Below, in pieces: positions 27,083 to 34,709 of a DNA stretch of 64,000 nucleotides (position 1 is the first letter of the stretch; each line of letters starts with the position of its first letter). Position numbers and translations under genes: made by a program. Source of the stretch: UBA7803 sp041686955 (GTDB taxonomy: Bacteria > Pseudomonadota > Gammaproteobacteria > Pseudomonadales > Azotimanducaceae); contig JAWLCV010000005.1 in NCBI GenBank assembly GCA_041686955.1, positions 1 through 64,000 on the forward strand, given 5' to 3'. A model generated the notes under the pieces. It had not been told where the DNA came from and did not search any database. It saw only the letters and a program-made list of their open reading frames with translations.

Positions 27083-28318
27083 ATGGACATACGCCCGATT
27101 CTCTCCACGTTGAGCCGCCACAAGACGGCGGCCGGCCTGATCGCCCTGGAGATCGCCCTCTCCTGCGCCATCGTCAGCAACGCCGTCTTTCTCATCGGCA
27201 ACCGGCTCGAGCGCATGGCGCAGCCGAGCGGGGTCGCCGAAACCGAGCTCCTGCACATTCTGCTCGCAGGCACCGCGCGGGATGCCGACCACGCGGCGCT
27301 GACCCGGGAAGACCTGGCGGCGCTGCGCGCCGTCCCCGGTGTCCGGCAGGTAGCCGCGGTCAACCAGGTGCCGTTTCAGAGCTCGTCCTGGAACACCGCC
27401 GTGAACATGCAACCGGACCAGACCCATCCGACCCTGGTGGGCACCACCTACTTCGGCAGTGAGGATCTGCTGGAGACCCTGGGCCTGCGGCTCGTCGCCG
27501 GACGTGACTTCCAGCCGGACGAGTACCAGGAGTTCGCCGCCTTTCAGCGCTCCGGAGGCGAGTCACCCATCCCGTCGGTGATTCTCACCCGGGACCTGGC
27601 GGATCGCCTGTTCCCGGACAGCGAGCCCCTCGGCCAGTCCATCTACGCCTGGGGCAACCGGCCCTCCCGGGTCGTGGGCGTGGTGGAGCACCTGATCCGT
27701 CCGAACGACACCGTTGGCGCGCCGAACGAGCGGGAGTTCTCCATGCTGCTCCCCCTCCTCGCCCCCACCGAGTACGGCAGCCGCTACCTGATCCGCGCGG
27801 ATCCCGAGCGCCGCGGGGAGGTGATGGATGCGGCGCTGGCCGCGCTGGACCGGGTCTACCCCAGCCGAATCGTCCTCGAGGAGCAGACCGGCACCCTCGA
27901 AGCCTTCCGCGATACGTACTACCAGGAGGACCGGGCCATGGCCTGGCTGCTGGTGGTGGTCTGCGTCGCGCTGCTGGTGGTGACGGCGCTCGGCATCGTC
28001 GGCCTGGCCAGCTTCTGGGTGCAGCAGCGCGCCCGGCAGATCGGTGTCCGCCGCGCGCTCGGCGCCACGCGGGGCCAGATCCTCGGCTATTTCCAGACCG
28101 AGAACTTCATCATCGCCAGCTTCGGCATCGCCCTCGGCATGGCGCTGGCGTACGCCATCAACGGGGCGCTCATGGAGCGCTACGAGCTGCCGCGGCTGCC
28201 CTGGCAGTATCTGCCGGCGGGTGCCCTGACCCTGTGGACGCTGGGTCAGCTCGCGGTGCTGGGGCCGGCCCGGCGCGCGGCGGCGGCGGCGCCGGCGGTA
28301 GCCACCCGCAGCGTCTGA
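27083..28318 (+). CDS. FtsX/MacB-family ABC permease 2
   Basis: 411 residues from ATG 27083, 8 bases after the first permease. Same topology: helix (about 18-38), periplasmic domain (about 40-285) and three C-terminal helices with QIGVRRALGATRGQILGYF. The two non-identical permeases probably form a heterodimer, a common layout in peptide- or antibiotic-sensing MacB-like systems. Ends in an Ala-rich tail. Confidence 0.9.
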   Translation: MDIRPILSTLSRHKTAAGLIALEIALSCAIVSNAVFLIGNRLERMAQPSGVAETELLHILLAGTARDADHAALTREDLAALRAVPGVRQVAAVNQVPFQSSSWNTAVNMQPDQTHPTLVGTTYFGSEDLLETLGLRLVAGRDFQPDEYQEFAAFQRSGGESPIPSVILTRDLADRLFPDSEPLGQSIYAWGNRPSRVVGVVEHLIRPNDTVGAPNEREFSMLLPLLAPTEYGSRYLIRADPERRGEVMDAALAALDRVYPSRIVLEEQTGTLEAFRDTYYQEDRAMAWLLVVVCVALLVVTALGIVGLASFWVQQRARQIGVRRALGATRGQILGYFQTENFIIASFGIALGMALAYAINGALMERYELPRLPWQYLPAGALTLWTLGQLAVLGPARRAAAAAPAVATRSV

Positions 28319-28388
28319 GCCGCTCGCCCTTGGCATGGCGCCGCATTTGAGGAAAGCTCACCGGTAGTTCCTGAGGTACATCCGCTCA

Positions 28389-29726
28389 ATGCCCACGGTT
28401 CTGGTCATCGACGACAATCCCGCCGTAGCCACCGCGCTGGAGGTGCTGCTCTCCCTTCAGGAGATCCGCACCTTGCGCGCCGAGTCGCCCGACGCGGGCC
28501 TCGCCGTGCTCGAACGGGAAACGGTGGATCTCGTCATCCAGGACATGAACTTCACCGCCGACACCACTTCCGGGGTGGAGGGCGAGGCGCTGTTCCGCGC
28601 CATCCGCGAGCGACAGCCGGACCTGCCGGTGATCCTCCTCACGGCCTGGACCCACCTGGAAAGCGCGGTGGAGCTGGTGAAGGAAGGAGCCGCCGATTAC
28701 CTCGCCAAGCCCTGGGACGACCGCAAGCTGCTGGCCACGGTCGGCAATCTTCTGGAGCTGGCCGAAACCCGGCGCGAGCTGCGCCGGGTGCGCTCGGATC
28801 AGCAACGGCGCCGCCGGGAGCTGGAGGAGCGCTACGATCTGTGCGGCGCCGTGTTCGCCGATCCCGCCACGGAGCGGGTGATCGGGCTCGCCTGCCAGGT
28901 GGCCCGCGCCGACCTCCCCGTGCTCATCACCGGCCCCAACGGCGCAGGCAAGGAGAAGATCGCCGAGATCATCCAGGCGAACTCGGCGGTGCGGGACGGC
29001 CCGTTCGTCACCGTGAATTGCGGCGCGCTGCCCGCGGAGCTCATCGAAGCAGAGCTGTTCGGCGCGGAAGCCGGCGCCTACACGGGCGCCAACCGGGCGC
29101 GGGAGGGCAAGTTCGAAGCCGCCGACGGCGGAACTCTGTTTCTCGACGAGATCGGCACGTTGCCGCCCTCCGGCCAGACCCGCCTGCTCCGGGTGCTGGA
29201 GACCGGACGCTTCGAGCGCCTCGGCTCGAACCGGCCCCGACAGGTGAAGGTGCGGGTGATCAGCGCCACCAACGCCGACCTGCCGGCCATGATCCGGGAG
29301 GGCAGCTTCCGGGAAGACCTCTACTACCGGCTCAATACCATCGAGATCGCGCTGCCTCCCCTGGCGGAGCGGCCGGACGACGTGCTGCCCCTGACCGAGG
29401 CTTTCCTGCCGCCCGGCAAGACCCTCTCCCGCGGGGCGCGGGCGGCGCTCTGCCGGCACACCTGGCCGGGGAACGTGCGGGAGCTGAAGAACGCCATCCA
29501 GCGCGGCGCGCTGCTGGCCCGCACGGAAGAGATCACCGAGGAAGATCTGCAGCTCGGTCCGGCGCGGACCGCTCCGCGAACGCCGGAGCGGGAGCCGGAC
29601 CGGGCCGAGATCGAGCAGGCCCTGGACCGCAGCCAGGGTGTCATCGCCCGGGCGGCGGCGGAACTGGGCCTCAGCCGTCAGGCGCTGTACCGGCGCATGG
29701 AAAAACTGGACATCCCGAGAACATGA
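28389..29726 (+). CDS. NtrC-family sigma-54-dependent response regulator
   Basis: 445 residues: receiver domain (1-125, phosphoacceptor Asp52 in QDMNF, Lys107 in LAKPW), AAA+ domain (about 150-380) and Fis-type HTH (about 405-440, ARAAAELGLSRQALYRRME). The sigma-54 contact loop is GAYTGA (229-234), a known variant of GAFTGA. Walker A reads GPNGAGKE rather than the usual GESGTGKE but keeps the Gly/Lys framework; Walker B is GGTLFLDEIG. It likely activates the sigma-54 promoter at 23701 and so autoregulates the operon. The 70-bp gap before it contains no clear promoter. Confidence 0.92.
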   Translation: MPTVLVIDDNPAVATALEVLLSLQEIRTLRAESPDAGLAVLERETVDLVIQDMNFTADTTSGVEGEALFRAIRERQPDLPVILLTAWTHLESAVELVKEGAADYLAKPWDDRKLLATVGNLLELAETRRELRRVRSDQQRRRRELEERYDLCGAVFADPATERVIGLACQVARADLPVLITGPNGAGKEKIAEIIQANSAVRDGPFVTVNCGALPAELIEAELFGAEAGAYTGANRAREGKFEAADGGTLFLDEIGTLPPSGQTRLLRVLETGRFERLGSNRPRQVKVRVISATNADLPAMIREGSFREDLYYRLNTIEIALPPLAERPDDVLPLTEAFLPPGKTLSRGARAALCRHTWPGNVRELKNAIQRGALLARTEEITEEDLQLGPARTAPRTPEREPDRAEIEQALDRSQGVIARAAAELGLSRQALYRRMEKLDIPRT

Positions 29727-31048
29727 GCGCCGAGCGCCGGCCCCGGCGCCGCACCTCGCTGGCCGGCCGCTTCGCTCTGTGCGCGGGCGCCGTGCTGCTG
29801 CTCGCCGTCGGCATCGCGCTCGCCCTGCAGTCGTGGCTGAATCACCCGCTGCTCGCGGCCGTCGCCACCGTGGCGCTGCTGCTCCCGCTCACCCTCTATC
29901 TGGTCCATCGCACCCTCGCGCCCATGCTGGCCATGTTCCGCGCCCTCGCCGGGACGGTGATGAGCTACCGCGACGGCGACTTCTCGTTCGGCCTGCGCTG
30001 GCGGAGCAACGACGAGCTCGGCGACCTGGTGGAAGCCCACAATGCTCTCGGCGCCACCTTGCGCGACCAGCGCCTGGGCCTCGTCCAGCGCGAGCTGCTG
30101 CTCGACACCATGGTGCAGAACGCGCCCGTGGCCATGCTGCTCTGTGATCCGTCGGAGCACGTGGTGTACGCCAACCTGACGGCCCGCAAGCTGCTCAACG
30201 ACGGCCGCCGGCTGGAAGGCGAGCGGCTGCCGCACCTGATCGAGACCGCCCCCGAGGCGCTGCGGGAGGCGGCGGCACGAGGCGGCGACGGTTTGTTCGT
30301 CGTGCAGCACGATGACGAAGAGGAGGTGTATCACCTGTCGCGCCGCGGCTTTCGCCTAAACGGACGGCGTCACGAGCTGTACCTGCTTCGCCATCTCACC
30401 CCGGAGCTGCGTCGTCAGGAGGTGCGGACCTGGAAGCGGGTGATCCGGGTCATCAGCCACGAGCTCAACAACTCGCTCGCCCCCATCGCCTCCCTCGCCC
30501 ACTCGGGAGGCGAGCTGGTGCAGCGCGGCCAGCACGAGCGGCTCGGCGAGATCTTCACCACCATCGAGGAGCGGGCGCGCCACCTGGAGGGATTCATCCG
30601 CGGCTACGCCCGCTTCGCCAAGCTGCCCGCGCCGCGCCCGGAATCCGTCGACTGGCGCGATCTGGTGGCCCGCCTGCAGAACCAGATCGCCTTCACCGTG
30701 GACGGCGCGCTTCCCGAAACCCCCGGTCGGTTCGATCCCGCACAGATCGAGCAGGCCCTGCTGAATCTCCTGCAGAACGCCCACGAATCCGGCTCGCCAC
30801 CCGAGGAGGTGCGTCTGCGCGTGCAGCAGACCGAGCGCGGCTTCGCCATCGAGGTCCGCGACCGCGGCCCGGGCATGAGCGAGCACGTGCTGGCCAACGC
30901 GCTCCTGCCCTTCTACTCCAGCAAGCGCGGCGGCACCGGACTCGGCCTCGCCCTGGTGCGCGAGATCGCCGAAGCCCACGGCGGCCGGGTGGCCCTGGCC
31001 AACCGGGACGGCGGGGGGGTGGCGGTGAGGGTGGTGGTGCCGAAATGA
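29723..31048 (+). CDS. NtrY-like sensor histidine kinase
   Basis: 441 residues, ATGA overlap with the regulator stop. Two transmembrane helices (about 18-36 and 42-62) with almost no periplasmic loop, HAMP (about 63-115), PAS (about 120-225), HisKA with His246 in VISHELNNSLAPI, then N-box NLLQNAHES, DRGPGMS and GGTGLGLAL of the ATPase domain. The tiny extracytoplasmic part suggests sensing within the membrane or through the transporter, as in other ABC-linked kinases. Cognate partner of the upstream regulator. Confidence 0.9.
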   Translation: MSAERRPRRRTSLAGRFALCAGAVLLLAVGIALALQSWLNHPLLAAVATVALLLPLTLYLVHRTLAPMLAMFRALAGTVMSYRDGDFSFGLRWRSNDELGDLVEAHNALGATLRDQRLGLVQRELLLDTMVQNAPVAMLLCDPSEHVVYANLTARKLLNDGRRLEGERLPHLIETAPEALREAAARGGDGLFVVQHDDEEEVYHLSRRGFRLNGRRHELYLLRHLTPELRRQEVRTWKRVIRVISHELNNSLAPIASLAHSGGELVQRGQHERLGEIFTTIEERARHLEGFIRGYARFAKLPAPRPESVDWRDLVARLQNQIAFTVDGALPETPGRFDPAQIEQALLNLLQNAHESGSPPEEVRLRVQQTERGFAIEVRDRGPGMSEHVLANALLPFYSSKRGGTGLGLALVREIAEAHGGRVALANRDGGGVAVRVVVPK

Positions 31049-31053
31049 CGCTG

Positions 31054-31095
31054 TCCGCTATCCGCTATCCGCTTTCCGCTTTCCGCTTTCCGCAG
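31054..31095. repeat. Heptanucleotide tandem repeat, six units
   Basis: TCCGCTA, TCCGCTA, TCCGCTT, TCCGCTT, TCCGCTT, TCCGCAG follow each other without gap, 5 bases after the kinase stop codon. Slippage-prone repeats of 7 bases outside a coding frame may alter downstream spacing or transcript structure. Confidence 0.9.
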
Positions 31096-31130
31096 GAGGG
31101 GTGTCGCCAGACTCTGGGATTATGCCTCCA

Positions 31131-31154
31131 GCGGACGGCGGATAGCGGATAGCG
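31131..31154. repeat. Inverted counterpart of the heptad repeat
   Basis: GCGGACGG followed by CGGATAG twice is the reverse complement of the TCCGCTA repeats at 31054. The two clusters can pair over at least 15 bases as a stem with a loop of about 60 bases, and the region between holds GGAGGGGTGTCGCCAG but no gene. Confidence 0.8.
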
Positions 31155-31224
31155 ACCCCCACACATAATTACAAACCGCTAACAAAGTTTACCGCCTTCT
31201 AATGCCTCGCCCCGCAAGCACTTT

Positions 31225-31257
31225 CGGCCCGCCGGCGGCCCGCCGGGCGCGGGGCCG
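31225..31257. promoter_or_regulatory. GC-rich hairpin in the leader of the Fap-like operon
   Basis: CCGGCG-GCC-CGCCGG (31232-31246) sits inside weaker outer arms CGGCCC / GGGCCG (31225-31230, 31252-31257). Just upstream (31160-31205) the DNA is AT-richer and is the likely promoter area, although I cannot assign a sigma factor. The hairpin could be an attenuator or simply a stable 5' leader structure. Confidence 0.35.
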
Positions 31258-31339
31258 TCGGTGAGCGTGTATCGGCCCGCACGAGGCTCTGCTAACGTCC
31301 GGCGACCAAACCGGCGTGATAACAACAAACGGAGGCAGC

Positions 31340-32488
31340 ATGAAACCTGTTTCAGCATTGGGCGCCGCAGTCGCGCTCGCCGTGGCGGCCGCCACGGTGC
31401 AGGCCAATCCTGCGGCCATGAGCCTTGACGAAATGGACCACGTCACGGCCGGTCAAGCAACGAACCTCACGGCGAGCGGGGGCGCCATCGTCGGCAACGA
31501 CTCGTCGGCCAGCGTCACCTCGTCCGGCGACGTCTCGCTGTCGGACGGCGTTCAGGCCAGCGCGCGGGCGCTGAATCTGGTGAACGCGGCGGAAAGCACG
31601 GTGGCCAACGGCGTCAACGTCTTCGACGGCCGCGCGAGCCAGGGCGCCGAGATCGGCGCGCAGACCCATTTCAACGTCGAGCAGTCGAACCAGATCAGCC
31701 AGGAGCAGCGCCGCGTCGCCTCTGTGCCCCACTACGAGCGCACCGACGCCAACGTCGACCGGGTCACCACCGACTCGGGTTCCTTCAGCGGCTCCAGCGT
31801 CCGGTCGCAGCTCGACCAGGTGACCGACGTGGAATCCTCGAGCCACGTCAAAACCAACGACAGCACCGGGAGCGTGGACGCGCTCTCCACCCTGCTCGGG
31901 CAACAGGTGCAGGCGGGCCGCGGCCTGTCGGGTGCCGGCGAGCTGGAAGTGGATTTCGTGGCCGGCCAGTTCGACTTCACCGCCGGCGGCGGGGTCAGCG
32001 TGGGCGGTGTGGACTTCCAGGGCGACGTCTCCATTTCCCTGGAGCTGCCCCAGTTCAACGTGCAGCTACAGGGCGCCGGCTGCGCGGTGCAGAACGGCTC
32101 CTGTGAAGCCAGCGGCAGCTTCTCCGAGTCCCTGGAGGAGACCTCCGACCACTCCACCCTGTTCACCCTGGAAGAGTCGGAGAGCACGGAGGAGACCTGG
32201 AGCACCAGCCTCGACGAGACCATCCGGGCGCCGTTCACCCTGGAGAACGCCCAGGCCGAGTACGTGGTCGTCGACGACTCCGAGCTGACGGTGGATGCCA
32301 GCTACGTGGTGGCCCTCTCCGGAGGTGCTCAGGCGGATCTGCGCGGCATGAACGTGGTGAACGCCGCGGGCAGCGCCGTCGCCAACGGTGTCAACGTGGC
32401 GCGTCAGGATGCCGGCTCCCTCAACGTCGGCGGCGGCGGACCGCTGCTGAACCTGGTGCAGTCCAACGTCATCAGCCACAGCCGCTGA
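31340..32488 (+). CDS. Secreted repeat-bracketed protein 1 of a Fap-like amyloid system
   Basis: 382 residues from ATG 31340, after GGAGG at 31331-31335. Sec signal about 1-22. Next comes a leader-like motif SLDEMDHVTAG (28-38), a Ser/Asn/Gln-rich region, and two copies of an imperfect repeat at either end (about 70-121 and 328-382) sharing LNLVNAA.STVANGVNV-type sequence and a QSNxIS ending. The middle is rich in Ser, Thr, Glu and Gly with alternating residues (FDFTAGGGVSVGGVDFQGDVSISLELPQF split here as two strands) and one C-x6-C pair. Asn/Gln-containing repeats plus the downstream C39 peptidase and barrel suggest an amyloid-type secreted subunit. Composition is low-complexity; family not firmly recognised. 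Confidence 0.7.
   Translation: MKPVSALGAAVALAVAAATVQANPAAMSLDEMDHVTAGQATNLTASGGAIVGNDSSASVTSSGDVSLSDGVQASARALNLVNAAESTVANGVNVFDGRASQGAEIGAQTHFNVEQSNQISQEQRRVASVPHYERTDANVDRVTTDSGSFSGSSVRSQLDQVTDVESSSHVKTNDSTGSVDALSTLLGQQVQAGRGLSGAGELEVDFVAGQFDFTAGGGVSVGGVDFQGDVSISLELPQFNVQLQGAGCAVQNGSCEASGSFSESLEETSDHSTLFTLEESESTEETWSTSLDETIRAPFTLENAQAEYVVVDDSELTVDASYVVALSGGAQADLRGMNVVNAAGSAVANGVNVARQDAGSLNVGGGGPLLNLVQSNVISHSR
31547..31702 (+). repeat. Terminal repeat, N-terminal copy in protein 1
   Basis: Codes for residues 70-121 of the first secreted protein, built as LNLVNAAESTVANGVNV, a variable spacer, then VEQSNQISQ. It is recognisably the same unit as the copies at 32321, 32833 and 34096, with a looser relative at 34539. 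Confidence 0.75.
32321..32485 (+). repeat. Terminal repeat, C-terminal copy in protein 1
   Basis: Codes for residues 328-382: ADLRGMNVVNAAGSAVANG, spacer, LVQSNVISHSR. The protein ends exactly with the repeat. Confidence 0.75.
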
Positions 32489-32544
32489 ACGGTAGCGCGC
32501 GGCGTCCCACCGGGCGCCGCGCCAGTAATCGCCGAGGGTGGACG

Positions 32545-34266
32545 ATGTACCGAGGGGCAGCCGGTGCCCGGCTGATCAAGCTCGCGACCGTGGTCGGGCT
32601 GCTCGGACCGTTGGGTCCGAACCCGGCCGTGGCGGCACCCGAGATGCTGGGCGAAGCAGACCTGGACCGGGTTCAGAGCGGCGGGGTGACCCTGACGGCC
32701 CCCGCAGCCATTCCGGCCGGTAGCCCCGTCACTGCCGGCGCCGCCACGGCCAGCCCGCCCGTCGGCGCTCCTGAGGGACTGACCGTGAATGGCCGCCTGG
32801 AAGGGAGGCTCGGCAGCAGCGTGCATCTCGCCGAGAATGCCCAACGCGGGATCCGCGCCCTCAACCTGGTAAACGCCGCCGCGGCCGATATCGGCATCAC
32901 CGCCAACGTGCTCGGATCGGGCGGCGCCCGATCCGCCAGCGGCCTGGCCGTCGCCCAGAGCAACGACATCGCTCAACTCGCCCACACCGGCATTGCAGCG
33001 GCGTCGTTGAGCCTGCCAGGCAGCGCGAGCCGTCGCCAGTCAGCCTTCGGGGCAGCCGGCACCGCGCACGACCGCATCTTCAGCGACATGGTAGAAGACC
33101 GCTTCGACCACCGGAGCGTCGAGACCATCCGCATTAATGCCCGCGTCCCGGAACTCACCCCGGCGGGCAACTGGCAGGTGGACCTGGACCTGGGCACCAT
33201 GCCGGACATCGCGCTTCCCGACTTCGGCTTCGACTGGACCGTGGGCAAGGAACCCACCCGCTTCGGCGTGGCCGCGGAGTTCAGCGGGCTGGCGCTGCGC
33301 GGGCCGGGGCTGTCCCTGGGCAGGCTGCGCGCCGACGGCGACGATCTGGTGATCAACGGCGGTCACATCACCCTGCCCGGCATCGACCTGCCGAACGTGC
33401 GGGGCGAGCTGTGCGCGTTCGAGTGCTTCTCCGGAAGCGTGAGCGGTACCCGGGTGGGCAACCAGACCCTGTCGCTGGACGTGGGCGACATCCGGCTGAA
33501 GCACGCCAATCCCTTCAAGGACATCGACCTGCAGCTCGGCCAGGGCATCGCCGCCGTGGGCAGCGGCAGCTTCCAGCTCCAGGGCATCGGCGCCGAGGTG
33601 ACGGCCTCGCTGTCATTCAAGCTGCCGTCCCTCGGCGGGCAGTCCATTTCCTTCGATGTCATTCCGTCCCTGGGCTTCATGTCCGACGAGGCCCGTTCGG
33701 CGGCGCGCAAGGTGCTGCCCGACGTCCCCCATGTCACCTTGGATCTGCCCGAGATCGAGCTTCCCAGCGGCAGCTTCGAGCTCACCCTGGTGGATTTCGA
33801 CGCCCCCAGCTACGCCGGCCAGTTCGGCGTGTCCGGCACCATGACGGACGCGGTGATCTGCCTGGCGGTGGCCACCACCGACTGCGGCGAGCAGTCGTTC
33901 CACCGGGACGAGACCCTCCATCACGAGTACCATCACAGCACCCTGGAGACCCGGGAGGTCGCCAGCTACGAGGAGTACCGCGAATCGGAGGAGACCCGCC
34001 GGCGACCGGGGGCCGAAGCGGCCGACCTGCGGGCGGAGACGGTGACCCTGGCGGGCAGCGAGGCCGCCGTCGAGAGCTACAGCGTGATCGTCATGACCGG
34101 CAATGCGCAGCGGGATCTGCGCGTATTCAACCTGGCGAACGCCACCACGGCCATGGTGGGCAGCGCGGCCAACGTGCTGGGCACCTTCACCGCAAGCAGC
34201 GGGCGCGCCGCCCGGCCGGCGAACGCCGTGAGCCAGAGCAACGTCTTCGTGCAGGGATTCCGATGA
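32545..34266 (+). CDS. Secreted repeat-bracketed protein 2 of a Fap-like amyloid system
   Basis: 573 residues from ATG 32545 (GAGGG at 32534-32538). Sec signal about 1-31, then LGEADLDRVQSGG (35-47), a double-glycine-leader-like motif. The repeat unit occurs near the N-terminus (97-144, RALNLVNAAAADIG) and at the very C-terminus (518-573, RVFNLANATTAMVG). Between them lies a long strand-rich domain (about 190-440: DLDLGTMPDIALPDFGFDW, LPGIDLPNVRGELCAFEC, SLDVGDIRLKHANP, VTLDLPEIELPSGSFELT) with C-x3-C and C-x7-C pairs, then a Glu/His/Arg-rich linker. It could be a nucleator, cap or adhesin subunit. ATGA-type junction with the next frame. Confidence 0.7.
   Translation: MYRGAAGARLIKLATVVGLLGPLGPNPAVAAPEMLGEADLDRVQSGGVTLTAPAAIPAGSPVTAGAATASPPVGAPEGLTVNGRLEGRLGSSVHLAENAQRGIRALNLVNAAAADIGITANVLGSGGARSASGLAVAQSNDIAQLAHTGIAAASLSLPGSASRRQSAFGAAGTAHDRIFSDMVEDRFDHRSVETIRINARVPELTPAGNWQVDLDLGTMPDIALPDFGFDWTVGKEPTRFGVAAEFSGLALRGPGLSLGRLRADGDDLVINGGHITLPGIDLPNVRGELCAFECFSGSVSGTRVGNQTLSLDVGDIRLKHANPFKDIDLQLGQGIAAVGSGSFQLQGIGAEVTASLSFKLPSLGGQSISFDVIPSLGFMSDEARSAARKVLPDVPHVTLDLPEIELPSGSFELTLVDFDAPSYAGQFGVSGTMTDAVICLAVATTDCGEQSFHRDETLHHEYHHSTLETREVASYEEYRESEETRRRPGAEAADLRAETVTLAGSEAAVESYSVIVMTGNAQRDLRVFNLANATTAMVGSAANVLGTFTASSGRAARPANAVSQSNVFVQGFR
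32833..32976 (+). repeat. Terminal repeat, N-terminal copy in protein 2
   Basis: Codes for residues 97-144: NAQRGIRALNLVNAA, spacer, VAQSNDIAQ. Same unit as in protein 1. Confidence 0.75.
34096..34263 (+). repeat. Terminal repeat, C-terminal copy in protein 2
   Basis: Codes for residues 518-573: NAQRDLRVFNLANATTAM, spacer, VSQSNVFVQ. The coding region ends with it. Confidence 0.75.
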
Positions 34267-34286
34267 CGCCCAACGGGAGAAGCACG

Positions 34287-34709
34287 ATGAGACTCGCTGC
34301 ACTGCTGATCGTGGCCGCTCTGCCGGTGACGGCAGGGTCGCTGACCGCCGCGGCGGAGCCGCTGGAGCTCGGCGACGCCGAGCTCGACGCCATCACCGCC
34401 GGAACCAGCGGCGCGCCATCCGAAGACGCGGCGGCCATCAGCGCCACCCGCACCACCAGCCGCGGAAACGTCATCCACGCCGAGGGCAGCCTGGAAGTGA
34501 TCCGCACCAGGGAGCAGAACGTGCTGGTGCTGCGCGACAACGCTCAGCAGAACCTCGGCGCGCTGATCAACGTGAACGCCGCCGGGGCACCGGTGAACGT
34601 GCTGCTCAACCTCAACGTGAACATCAATTCCACCGTCGGCTCCATGCAGCAGCTCAACATCAACGGCACCCCGGGCAACCTGGCGGTGACCCCCGGAGGG
34701 GGCGGTTGA
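34287..34709 (+). CDS. Small secreted Asn/Val-rich protein 3 of a Fap-like amyloid system
   Basis: 140 residues from ATG 34287, chosen because GGGAGA (34275-34280) is well spaced; ATG 34263 overlapping the previous stop would add 8 residues. Sec signal about 1-23, then LGDAELDAITAG (28-39), again leader-like. Residues 85-125 (NAQQNLGALINVNAAG and LLNLNVNINSTV) echo the repeat of the two larger proteins and are strikingly rich in Asn, Val and Leu, as in amyloid cores. The tail is Gly-rich. A minor or nucleating fibre subunit is the best guess. Confidence 0.68.
   Translation: MRLAALLIVAALPVTAGSLTAAAEPLELGDAELDAITAGTSGAPSEDAAAISATRTTSRGNVIHAEGSLEVIRTREQNVLVLRDNAQQNLGALINVNAAGAPVNVLLNLNVNINSTVGSMQQLNINGTPGNLAVTPGGGG
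34539..34661 (+). repeat. Divergent repeat unit in protein 3
   Basis: Codes for residues 85-125 and shares the opening NAQxNL and the NVNAAG core with the repeats of proteins 1 and 2, but the second half is replaced by alternating Asn/Leu/Val. Confidence 0.55.

Noticed and set aside
27083..28388. Possible sigma-54 site in the 70-bp gap before the 28389 regulator (TGGCATGGCGCCGCA)
   Set aside because: The GG and GC are not 10 bases apart in the right frame, so the key spacing rule fails.
31277..31294. Possible sigma-54 promoter of the Fap-like operon (CGGCCC-GCACG-AGGCT)
   Set aside because: Spacing is right, but both boxes deviate at important positions; not strong enough to claim.
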